Shown here: piece by piece, positions 16,432 through 25,052 of the stretch
Layout of the letters: every line of letters begins with the position of its first letter
Position numbering within the stretch: position 1 is the first letter of the stretch
From: Chrysochromulina parva
Taxonomy: Eukaryota; Haptophyta; Prymnesiales; Chrysochromulinaceae
NCBI GenBank assembly: GCA_002887195.1
Contig: PJAB01000504.1
Span: 1 to 25,052 of the forward strand
Reading direction: 5' to 3'
DNA: 25,052 nucleotides
Notes under the pieces: model-generated
What the model was told of the DNA's origin: nothing
What the model saw: the letters and a program-made list of their open reading frames with translations, nothing else
The model's database searches: none
Position numbers and translations under genes: made by a program

Positions 16432-16684
16432 CCTGTTATCCTGGGAGCGCAAAACCTGCGGGGCGCTTATTAGGCCAAAACCGCCTCGGGTGTCCTAAAA
16501 ATGTCTCGTGCTAGTCTTTCGGAAATGAATTTCACAATGACGCCGATCCGTAGGAGCGAGCCGCGTAGAAAAGCCAAGGAATAAAAGAGGAGGGCTCACT
16601 CGAGTCAAGAACCTAAAAAGGAAGGAGAGGCTGCACGCGAGAGAGAATCGCGAAGCGCCAGCGATATCTTTGCACATCATCGTC
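16432..16684. promoter_or_regulatory. Divergent promoter region of SBNO helicase and polyamine oxidase
   Basis: About 250 bp separate the proposed helicase start from the oxidase ATG. The sequence is notably more AT-rich than the coding neighbours around 16490-16620 (for example GGAATAAAAGAGGAGGGC). That fits a core promoter region, but no TATA box can be assigned with confidence. Confidence 0.4.
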
Positions 16685-18536
16685 ATGGCGGCATCTCCTT
16701 CCATGAAAAACACGGTCTTCCATACGTTGGCTCTGCTCGTCACCTCCTTCGACCTGGTCGCAACTGTCAAGGTTGTCGTCGTCGGTGCAGGCACATCGGG
16801 TCTCGCGGCGGCTCGTACTCTGACCGACACGTGGGATACTGATGAAAATGGAGGACCCCTGGAGCTGACGGTGCTCGAAGCTGGGACTCGCATAGGTGGC
16901 CGTACGTGGACGCTGAATGCTTCCGAGGCGGGAGCGGCCTGGAACACCGCCGGCGCTCTGGGAGCGCCGACGGACATGGGTGCCAGCTGGATCCATGGGA
17001 GCACTTCGACACATCCGATCACCAAGATTGCAACGGCCCTGGGCCTGGCTACTGGTTCCGGACTCGTGAGGACTAGAGATAATTTGGCCGAACTTCGCCT
17101 CTGCACCGCCGGCCAGACCTCGGCCTGCTCGGAGCCCAACAACGATGAGTTCACCGCGTACGAGAACCTGCTCTCACAAGCACAGGAGAGTGCGGAGGAT
17201 TCGGATACGGACATTTCGCTTTGGCAGGCGCTCTCAGGCCTTTCGAGCTCGGGGCAGAATCGAGAATCGAAGCTGTTCCAGTACCACCTCGCCACCGGCG
17301 CTGAGTTCAACACCGCCGGGCCGGTCACTCAGCTGTCAGCCTGGAACTATGATGATGATTCCCAATATTCTGGCACTGAGCTCGTGTGGGCACAAGGGTA
17401 CAAGGTGATGTACGAGGCGCTGCAGAGCGGCGCGGTCCGGGTTAATGACGGTTCGAGCACCCTGCAGGTTGCCGCCGTGGCGTCTGCCAGCCGACAGCCC
17501 ATCTTGGTCACGTACAACAAGCGCGTCACGTCCGTCACGTACAGCAGCACGGGAGTTGTGCTGACGACTGCGGACGGCAGCACGTACAACGCTGATTACG
17601 TGATCATCACGATCCCCCTCGGGGTGCTCAAGAGCACCGACGCGAGCTCCAGAGTCACATTCAGCCCGGCACTCCCGCCAGCCACGGCAAATGGCATCTC
17701 TCAGCTTGGTTTCGGCAACGTCGTCAAGATCGCCCTCTTGTTTCCCACCGTTTGGTGGCCGACAGGTAAGCACTATTATGGCCTTGCCCAGGCGGGGACC
17801 GACCGCGGCCTCTTCACCTACTTCCTCAACGTGCATGCGCTGTCAACCAAGCCTGTGCTCATGACGTTTGCACTGGGTGCGTCTGCCGACACGGCGGAAG
17901 GGATGAGCAACGCCGCCGTCTGGACGCAGGTGCGTTCTCCCTCGCTTCTCCAGCACACCTCTTGCGCATCTCGTGCCTGGGCGTGGTTCCGGACGAACCT
18001 GCTCGCGATCTCCCATGCATCTCCCCCTGCATCTCCCTCGCAGATCCGGGCGAATCTGGTCAAGATCTTCCCGAGGTCTGTCACGGTCCCGACGACTGCG
18101 CCTCAGATGATTCGCTCGACTTGGCGCGCCAATCCTCTTGCGAAGGGCGCGTACACATATGTTGCAGTCGGTGCGTCGACCGACCCATCGCTGCCGCCGT
18201 TGGCAGTGCCATTCTCCGACCTACCCCTGAGCTGCCCCGAGTCTTTCTATCATGGCAGGTACGTCGAAGAACACCATCACGGCCGCCTTTGGTGGCAATG
18301 TCGGAGGGAGGCTCTTCTTTGCAGGCGAGCATACGTCCGCGGCGTACAGAGGGACTGTCCACGGCGCCTTCCAGACTGGCCAGGTGCGCACTCCCCGCAC
18401 CTCCCCTCATCTCCCACGCATCTCCCACACGTACCTCCCATTCACCTCTCCCTCGCCCCCGTTCGTACCTACTCAGGTCGCGGCGCGTGCCGTCAAGGCC
18501 TGCTCAGCTGCAGCGGGCACTGACGACGACGGCGAT

Positions 18537-18577
<41 letters not shown>

Positions 18578-18686
18578 CGACGACGACGATGCCCCGAACT
18601 CCAAGCGGAGCTTCCTGTTCTCCAAGCGGAGCTCCCTGATTTCCAAGCAACAAGCGGGCAATGTGCTCGCGCCAGCGACGCAATGA
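16685..18686 (+). CDS. Secreted FAD-dependent polyamine oxidase with polyaspartate tail, four exons
   Basis: Exons 16685-17929, 18044-18170, 18259-18383 and 18477-18686 give 568 residues; the ATG at 16685 (gtcATGg) follows a TTG. Residues 8-27 form a signal peptide leading directly into the FAD-binding fold VVVVGAGTSG (G34, G36, G39), E65 of the ribose-binding strand and RIGGR (69-73). GASWIHGS (H104) is the flavin-site strand of the polyamine oxidase/LSD1 superfamily. FGNVVKIALLFP carries the lysine that corresponds to the catalytic-water lysine of maize PAO. GGRLFFAGEHTSAAYRGTVHGAFQTG is the C-terminal FAD motif. The enzyme should oxidise spermidine/spermine, yielding an aldehyde and hydrogen peroxide, in the secretory pathway or outside the cell; exact substrate and direction are unknown. 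After the catalytic domain comes an unusual run of about 20 Asp and two heptad-like SKRS repeats. It lacks the SWIRM and tower domains of LSD1. Confidence 0.92.
17930..18043 (+). other. PAO intron 1 (114 nt, stop-free)
   Basis: Donor ACGCAG|GTGCGT and acceptor CCCTCGCAG|; splicing joins AAVWTQ to IRANLVKIFP, a conserved PAO stretch. The length is a multiple of three and the frame has no stop, so retention would insert 38 residues in frame. The 3' half contains three CATCTCCC-type pyrimidine repeats. Confidence 0.85.
18171..18258 (+). other. PAO intron 2 (88 nt, phase 1) starting with a copy of the next exon
   Basis: Donor GCAGTCG|GTGCGT and acceptor CATGGCAG|; splicing gives YVAVG-TSKNTITAAFGG and corrects the frame. 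The intron start GTGCGTCGACCGAC-CCATC aligns with the exon start GTACGTCGAAGAACACCATC at about 15 of 20 positions with one gap, the same signature as the helicase introns. Confidence 0.85.
18384..18476 (+). other. PAO intron 3 (93 nt, stop-free)
   Basis: Donor GGCCAG|GTGCGC and acceptor CTACTCAG|; splicing joins AFQTGQ to VAARAVKACS. The length is again a multiple of three with no stop, so retention would be silent to the frame. It carries CATCTCCCACG-type repeats like PAO intron 1. Confidence 0.85.
18522..18590 (+). repeat. (GAY)n repeat encoding a polyaspartate tract
   Basis: A run of GAC/GAT codons broken once by GGC encodes about 22 acidic residues near the C-terminus of the polyamine oxidase. 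It is followed at 18599-18640 by two 21-bp repeats encoding SKRS(F/S)L(F/I). Confidence 0.9.
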
Positions 18687-19622
18687 GCGCCGCGGTCTCT
18701 GCTCCGCTCTTTTGCGGGTCGGTCTGGGCCCCGCTGCGCAACGCGCGGACCGCGTGGGGATACTAGCGGGCTTCACGGGCGCTTGGCACCGCGCGGGCGC
18801 CCATGGAGACCCCCCCAGGCGCACAATGGTATTCAAGGGCGCGGGCTCGCAGATATTGTGAGGTAAAGGCGTGCCGCATTGCCATTGTCTTTGGCCCAGC
18901 CGCCTTGGCACCGTTCATGTGTGGTTTCAAACGAATGTCGCTCCCCGTGTGGAGGGCGCCGCGCGTAAGTGCTGAGTTGGTGTCGGGGCATGTGCGTGTG
19001 ACTGCGGGTGCGGTGGCGGCGTTCGTTTTTCTCCGCATTAGTAGAACTCCTCTCCCTCGCCTCGACGTGGATAAACCTCGTCAAAGTACCGAGCCGGGCC
19101 TCGTACACGGCATGCCAGTAAGCCGGTAACGCGCGAACGCGCGTGCGTGCCCCGCGACGGATCCCACGCGTGAGGTCGTGTGGTGCCTCTCAAGCGTGCG
19201 ACTCGCGGTAGAGAACGCGCGGGGGCGCCGGGTTCCCGCGCGGCGCACTTTTTTGACCTAGGCTAGGGGGACCTTTGACCTTCCCACTACTCAGCTCTCA
19301 GGTAATTACCTCATAGGCTTTGAACACTGTGGGGCGCACTTCTTTGACCTAGGGGGACCTTCCCACTGTACTCAGGTAATTACCTCATAGGCTTTGAACA
19401 CTGTGGGGCGCACCTTTTTGACCTAGGGGGACCTTCCCACTACTCAGGTAATTGCCTCATAGGCTTTGGAAAACTGTGCCCGCGGCGCGGCGACCGGCGT
19501 GCCGTCCGCTCAGCGTCGTCGCGGGTCATGGCTATTTCTCACTGTGGACATCATGTTTTATTACTGACAGATCCTTGGGATAGATTACACCATCTTCGCA
19601 ATGTTCAATACTACTATCGTTA
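18687..19622. other. Convergent intergenic region, no gene recognised
   Basis: About 935 bp between the oxidase stop and the stop of the minus-strand VIT/vWA gene. Short open frames exist but none has motif support or coding texture. The notable content is the three-copy tandem repeat at 19243-19478. Around 19530-19622 the sequence becomes AT-rich, consistent with the 3' UTR and polyadenylation zone of the minus-strand gene, including TGTAATC read on the minus strand near 19590. Confidence 0.6.
19243..19478. repeat. Three-copy 71-91-bp tandem repeat with palindromic core
   Basis: Copies at 19243-19333 (91 bp), 19334-19407 (74 bp) and 19408-19478 (about 71 bp). Each runs GCGCAC, then a T-rich stretch ending TTTGACCTAGG, GGGGACCTT, CCCACT, CTCAGGTAATTACCTCATAGGCTTTG and AACTGTG. 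The first copy has extra internal bases that duplicate CTAGG, GACCTTT and CTCAG segments. The core AGGTAATTACCT is a perfect 12-bp palindrome in copies 1 (19300-19311) and 2 (19374-19385) and has one change in copy 3 (19446-19457). Function is unknown. Confidence 0.9.
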
Positions 19623-22009
19623 TTATGGCATCGTCTGGAACGTGCGCAGCATCCCCTGGTCCACGAAGCTCGCAAACGGAGCCGTCGAGAGCGTTGCCAT
19701 ATCCGCGGCGCTCAGCTTGCAGGAGCGCACGCGGTGGCTGATGTCGAGCCGCGGCGTCATCTCCACGGCGAAGGCGACGAGGAACTCGCACGAGAGCCGT
19801 TGGACGGTATCCGTCGTCCACGCCGCCTTAGCCGTCGCGGCGAGATAATGCTCGAATGCGAGCGTCGTCGCGAGCGCAGGCGCCGTCGTGAGTCCGATCT
19901 GCTGCAGACTCTCGAGGAGTACGCTGTCCTCAAGGAGGGTCCACTCGCCGAGCAACGCGGGCAGCGCCGCGCGGTCGACGTACGCGAGGGTATCGAGCGC
20001 GCCGCCCAGCACACTCGGCTTGCCGATGAAGGCGACGCCGTACCCCGAGGGGTCTGCATCTGCGACCGGCACGCCGGGCGCGCTCGGGTTGAGAACGATG
20101 GCGTAGAGGTCGCGGCGCACTGCAGGAGAGAAGAGGGGCGTCTGCGCTGATCGCGCGGTCACAGCGGCCGCGTACGCGGGGTCATGGACGCTCCGGATCG
20201 TGACGCCCAGGACGACGCCCAGGCCGGGGCTGCTGTTTGCCGGCGCGGTGCGCGCCGTCGCTGTCCTCGACGCCGGCGTCGGCTGCTCTACGGCCATGCT
20301 TGTCACGACCGGCGCGGCGGGTGGCCTGTGCCACGGCCAAACGGGTGCGGGCGTCACGCCTGGTAGCTCACCCGCTGCCGCGCCGAGCCCGAGACGCGCC
20401 GTCGCGAGCGCGAGTACGGGCGCGAGGTGCGCCTTTAGATCAGCCGCGCTCGCCGCCGCCTCCTGCGCCGCCTCCGCCGACGCCGCACGGGCCAACACCC
20501 ATGTGCCAAAGTCGGCGGCTGGGCCATCGGCCGCGCCGCCGAGACCGAGCACACGGATACCCTCGAGGAGTCTAAGGGTGAGCGGCACGATCGGCAGCTG
20601 CATGGCCGGCGAGGGGGCTGCGGGGGGTGGCGCGGGCGGCGCCGAGAGCGCACTCACACTCACACCAATCTTGGTGGCGGCGCAGCGCTCGCACAGATCA
20701 TAACGACACGACGCGCAGTGGAAGAAGAAGGGGGCGCTCCTCTCGAGGGAGGTGCGTTGGCACTGATCGCAAGAGGTCGACTGGTAGCCCGCTGGGGTGC
20801 TTCCGACCATCTTGGCCATCGGGTGCGCGCGCAGGCAGGGCACAGCGGGTAGTGCTGCCGCCTGTGCGGAGCTGCCTAAAGTGGGGGCTGCCCCGCCGAT
20901 GGCGGCGGCGCCGCCCGTGCCGAGGGCAGGCTGCGAGGCAGAGATGCTGTTGATGACCTCGAGCGGATTGGGAGTACTCCAAATCGGGGTCGCCAGCCGT
21001 CGGTCCTCGTGAGTCCGTCCAAAGGGGCTGCCGCGGCCAAAGGGACTGCCAAAGTTGACGGGAGGGCGAGCGGCGAGCGTTGCGATGGATTGAGCGTCGA
21101 GGGTCGAGCGCACACGTGCCACCAGAATGGTCAGTGCTTCCTCGAGAGAAGCGCGTGTCAGACGCACAAGTACCTTGGTCGCCTTGGCCAAAGGAGCGGC
21201 GCCGAAGGTAATGGGGCGCCAGGGTTGCGCCGGCGCCGGAGCGGCTTCATCGAGTGCGGCCACGCTCGCCGCATACACACCGCCAAGGCTCTCTCGCAGC
21301 CAACGGCTCATGGTAGGAGGGCTCGTGAGGAGCTCAGCGGCATCGGCGTCGTCTTCATCCACCGGCGAGCCGAAGCGGCCAGTCGGCCGGTAACGGAAGC
21401 CATAGGGCGTCGGCACTGGTGCTGCCCACGGTGGGGGCGCTCCGACCGCCGGGGCAGCAGCGGGCGCACTGAAGAGGCGGCGGCCTGGTGCGGCCTGGTG
21501 CGGAGCGCTCGAGGCAGCGCTCGAGGCCGAAGCCAGGTGTGAAGCCAGGTGTGAAGCAAGGGGCGCAGCGCTGAAGGGCGTGCATGAGGGCGAGGGCGGC
21601 GCGTATCCAAGTATGGCAGGCGAGGCCGACGGAGCACCAAAGGGCGCAAAAGGCGCGCGCGGCCCTTGACCAGCAGCACCAAAGGGCACAGCACCGATGG
21701 GCGCAGCACCAAAGGGCACAGGCGAGGGCGCAGGCGAGGCCGGGGGAGGTCGTCTCAAGGAGGCCTCGTGAGACTTGTAGAGCCGCTCGCCGACAGCAGG
21801 TGAGGTCTGGGGCGGCGCACCGAAGGCAGGCGACGCCGATGGCGAGGGCGGTGCAGCTCCGAAGGCCGCCGTTGAGCCAAGTGGCGCAGGACCGAAGGCG
21901 CAAGATGGGGCGAAACCCCCACGGGACGCACCGAGCGGATCACCACCGCCGAAGCCGCCACCACCCTTCAGACCGAATCGGCCTCTGCAGCTGCCACCTC
22001 CGTTGCTCG

Positions 22010-22044
<35 letters not shown>

Positions 22045-24875
22045 AGGGCCGCGCGCGCCTTGTGCGCTTCGTCAAACGTGAGACGGTACGCTGAGAAGGC
22101 CGCGCGGAGAGCCGAGGGCTTGGGGCGGCAGTCCTCGGGCACGGGCGCGTGATCCGACTCGAGCTTCGCGACCGCACACCCCTTCGTGACAGAGGGCGCC
22201 ACCAGCTGACCGAGGAGCGAGGTGCGCAACGTGACAAGCGTGCGCTTTGCCGCGCACACCTCCGGCATCGCCACAGTTCCCGCCAGATGGTAGGCGGGCT
22301 CAAGGAGGGGAAGGTGGCGCAACGCCTGCTGCGTCGGTTTCAAGGCGAGCTTGGCGCGCAGCGAGGCCACCGCGCGGTCCCCATCGCTCAGGACAGGGAT
22401 GCCTCCAGGAGTGCCTCGAGCCTCGCCTCGAGAGTGCCCATCACGACGCGAAAGAGAAGGTGGGGCTGTCTCAACAAGTTCCCACTCGTCTGCCGGTTCC
22501 GGCGGACCCGACGATGTAGCTGCGCGCCTGCGCGCGGCGGCAGAGGCGAGGTCTTCCGGCCCCGTGGGGGCGACTGCGGCGGCGGCGGTGCCAGCGGCCG
22601 TGGCGTTGCGTGCCTTCTCTCCAAGAGGAAAGCTGTACGTCGTGCGCCCGTCCCCGAGGGTGAGGCTCACAGACGGCCTCGCGCCGCCCTTGGCCAGGCC
22701 TTTGATGAGCTTGTCTAGGCCGCTGACGTCGTTTGGGTTACGGGGAGTGGGTGGAGTGGCGACGGCGCCCAGCGCGCCGCTTGGGTGCAAGAGGATCATC
22801 TTGAGGCGCGTGCCCGGGAGCGCACGCACGGCAAAAGTAGAATCGCTCTCCATTACCCCGTGACTAGAGAGCCCTCCGAGGGCCGCAGGCTCGTGCGCCC
22901 ACTCGGGCGGCGGGGCGGCGGCGTCACTCCCATTGCGCAGCGCGAGCAGCTGTGCTCCATGCACGCGCAGCGTGAGGCGTGAGGCGGCGCGCAGCACCGA
23001 GCGTGCGAGCAACCCAAGCACTTTGGTCTGGATCGCGCCCCCCTCGAGAGACTCGACCATGAGCGCCTCGCCGCCCGTCATGCGAGCCAGCCACGAGACG
23101 CAGCTCGGGTCGAGCCACGGCCCGTACCCCAGGCAGTCGACCTGGAAGAAGCCGACGCCCGGCTGCTTGCGGATAGCATCGATCTCGCCGAAGAAGCGCT
23201 CGCGTGACGTGGCGCCGCCGTCGGTGACGAGAATGACAGAGTGGAGCGACGCCGGATTCACCGCGACGCACGCCCGCAGCTCAGCCGACCACGAGTCGTA
23301 ATTGGTACAGCCCCCTGGCCGGAGCGCGCGCAGCTGCGCCTGCAGCTGTTCAACGACGTTGCCGGGCTCGGTCCGATCCGCGGGCAGCATCACGTCGGCG
23401 AGGCCCGTTGTGCGATCGTCAAAGCTCCATAACCGCACGCGCACGGGCTGCATGTTGATCAGCTGTTGATCGCGCAGTGCGTTCAAGTGCACGGGCAGTG
23501 CGTTCAGTATGGCCCTGAGCAGATGCTTTGAGGTGTCGAGCCGCGCCACGTGGCCGCCCAGGGAATCCGAGTGCACGCTCATCGCGGTAGAGCCCGAGGT
23601 ATCGATGATGACATAGAGCTCATGCGGCGCGGATGTGGGTGCTAGCCCTGGCAGCGGCGCGAGGGGCAAGGTCAGGTCCACGAGCGTCGACGCAAGCTTA
23701 GAGCCATCTTCAGGCGCGAAACACACTCCGTCGATTGTGTCGACGGCATGGACAGCCGAGCTTAGCGCGGCTTCCGCCGCCATGGCTGGGTCTTTCTGCG
23801 CCGGCGCGCCGATGGTGAGTTTGCGAAGCTCAGCGATCTGATCGATCTGCGGCTCGGACAGGCGTACGCGTACGAGCGTCCCTCGCGCGAGGCCGGTGGG
23901 CGACCTCCACGAGAGTCGGCGCCACGAGTCGAGCGAGCCAGCGCTGAGCAGCGTTGGCCCAAGCTGCAAAAGCTCGCTCACGGCGGGTGAGACGTCGCGC
24001 AGCCCGCGCAGGTAGCGGAGCGTCGCGCGATCGGCCTCACGCCCGAGCTTGATGACATCCTCACGTAGCACCTCATCCTCGGGCACAACGACGGCGAGTC
24101 CGGGGCCCACATGGACCTGGAGCTCGAAGGGCACACCGACCGCGTCGAGGGGGGTGAAGCCCGGCACGATAGACACGTCCGCGATGCGCTCGGATGGCGC
24201 CTCGCCGTTGGCACCCACGCGGTCGCGCCGCCTGAGTCCGGAACCCTGTAGGAAGCGGCAGCCAAAGATGACTGTCGCACCGTCAGGGATCTTGTCGAGC
24301 TTGATCTGAAAGGCATCCTCGGCCGTGTCCGAGAGGGTGGCGCTGTGTGTCGTCGAGGAGGCCGCGGCTTCGTAGCTTGCATCTGCCTGCTCCTTCTCCA
24401 TCACCTCGGGATTGTACTGGATCTTGTCGCACACGTGCTCCTCCTCGAGCAGAAGCAGGTCAGGCAGTCGCGGCACGTCGAGGATGGCGGCCGCGGTGCC
24501 GCCCAACCGGTTGGTGACGGTGACCCTTAGGTCCCAGATGACGCCCGACTCGCGCGTGACGACGGCCGTGAGCGTGACGCGCTCAGGGAGCACGCACACA
24601 TTCTGACGAGTTGTTGCGCCGAGTGTGACGCGCACAGCGGCGATGAAGCCATTCGATTCGTCGATGGGAATGTAATTATTTGCCTCGACATTGTCGCCAG
24701 GGCCTGCGTTGAGTCCGGGGGCCTTGGGGTCGGTCAGCGTGCGAGGCTCCAAGCCGGTGGCCTCGCACACGGAGACTTGAACACCGCAACAGCTGGCTGG
24801 CGCGGCAAAGGCCTGCGCGGAAGCGAAGGGGTTGGTAGCAGTTGCGGTAGAGCGTGGAACCGAGAGCTCGAGCAT
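19623..24875 (-). CDS. Giant VIT/vWA protein with FG-rich region and C1-like zinc finger
   Basis: A single 1750-residue frame from the ATG at 24875. Residues about 74-208 resemble a VIT domain (DLRVTVTNRLGGTAAAI, ...DAFQIKLDKIPDGATVIF), as found before vWA in inter-alpha-trypsin inhibitor heavy chains and PARP4. Residues 418-620 are a vWA with an intact metal-ion site: D425-S427-S429 (DTSGS), T524 (GGCTNYD) and D552 (VTDGG), so Mg2+-dependent ligand binding is expected. A coil with Q10 (946-955) leads to an FG-rich disordered region at 965-1290 with about 15 FG pairs, many as FGAAP/FGAP/PFG, like a nucleoporin FG domain. Residues 1366-1400 hold a Cx2C...HCx2C...Cx2C finger (C1369, C1372, H1386, C1387, C1390, C1395, C1398) of C1/DC1 or ZZ type. 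The C-terminal 200 residues are mixed alpha/beta with no family recognised. No signal peptide or membrane segment is seen; location is uncertain. Confidence 0.85.
21006..21983 (-). repeat. FG/SAP-rich low-complexity region with in-frame microduplications
   Basis: This segment of the VIT/vWA gene is built from short direct repeats. Examples are GAAGCCAGGTGT twice near 21530-21553 (ASHLASHLAS), TGCGGCCTGG twice near 21479-21502, and CACCAAAGGGCACAG variants near 21677-21722 (PFGAAPIGAVPFGAA). The pattern suggests growth of FG units by replication slippage. Confidence 0.75.
22011..22040 (-). repeat. (CAG)10 repeat encoding polyglutamine
   Basis: Ten perfect CTG triplets on the plus strand read as CAG on the coding strand and encode Q946-Q955 of the VIT/vWA protein, between a helical segment and the FG-rich region. 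Confidence 0.95.
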
Positions 24876-25052
24876 GGTTCTGCGTTTGTGTGTCTCGTGA
24901 CGCCGCGCGTGTAGACAGCAATAGCTCGTTCGTTCGTTCGTTCGTTCGTTTCAGGGCCCTCTCGGCCAGACACACACCCACAAGCCCCGAAAAAGGCGTG
25001 CGTGGGAGGCGCTCACACAGACACAAAGGCGGCATACACTCGCGAATGCGGG
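24876..25052 (-). promoter_or_regulatory. Upstream region of the VIT/vWA gene with (CGTT)6
   Basis: The 177 bp beyond the start codon should contain the 5' UTR and perhaps the core promoter. It carries six perfect CGTT units at 24927-24950 (AACG on the coding strand), 52 nt from the ATG. The window ends before any upstream gene. Confidence 0.5.

Noticed and set aside
17930..18523. Reading the oxidase straight through its introns (617-codon frame)
   Set aside because: The frame stays open by chance through intron 1 but then loses the conserved AGEHTS FAD motif, which lies in another frame after intron 2. Splicing restores the family sequence.
18803..19129. 108-codon plus-strand frame in the convergent intergenic region
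   Set aside because: No motif, no coding texture, and similar open frames exist on the opposite strand at the same place.
19243..19478. CRISPR-like array or terminal repeats of a mobile element
   Set aside because: The whole 71-91-bp unit is repeated, with no unique spacers, no flanking cas-like or transposase gene, and no target-site duplication recognised.

Overview
The window is nuclear DNA of a GC-rich unicellular eukaryote, most likely an alga. The case for a eukaryote is direct: an SSU-processome protein (UTP18), a strawberry-notch helicase, an ADF/cofilin-type actin-binding domain, a VIT/vWA protein with FG repeats, and short spliceosomal introns (84-114 nt). Five of the six introns begin GTGACG, GTGCGT or GTGCGC, and the pyrimidine-rich tracts suit a haptophyte-like lineage, but that placement is inference. 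No rRNA, tRNA, CRISPR array or transposase was seen. Several apparent long ORFs begin at TTG or GTG; starts were moved to the first credible ATG.

Layout: 1-467 no gene. 468-2744 (-) MsrB + coactosin-like ADF-H + METTL21-type methyltransferase in one reading frame. 3177-4232 (-) NudC-type Nudix hydrolase. 4350-4973 (+) orphan protein. 5302-7002 (+) UTP18. 7253-7567 (-) small MGCxC acylated protein. 7832-9412 (+) secreted acid-sphingomyelinase-like phosphoesterase. 9536-10207 (+) possible SPO16/ERCC1-like meiotic protein. 10688-16431 (-) strawberry-notch helicase in four exons. 16685-18686 (+) secreted polyamine oxidase in four exons. 18687-19622 intergenic with a threefold palindrome-bearing repeat. 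19623-24875 (-) a 1750-residue VIT/vWA/FG/zinc-finger protein. 24876-25052 its upstream region.

The genes do not form one pathway; this is an ordinary dense algal gene neighbourhood with divergent gene pairs and unusual protein architectures. Two observations stand out. First, the fusion at 468-2744 would physically join a methionine-R-sulfoxide reductase to an F-actin-binding fold and a lysine-methyltransferase-like domain, suggesting a dedicated actin redox-repair enzyme. Second, three introns begin with a copy of the exon that follows them. In the helicase gene two neighbouring introns also share a nearly identical 42-nt 3' end, which points to recent intron gain by tandem duplication or an introner-like element.

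All gene models are read by eye from sequence; no alignment, expression or database evidence was available.
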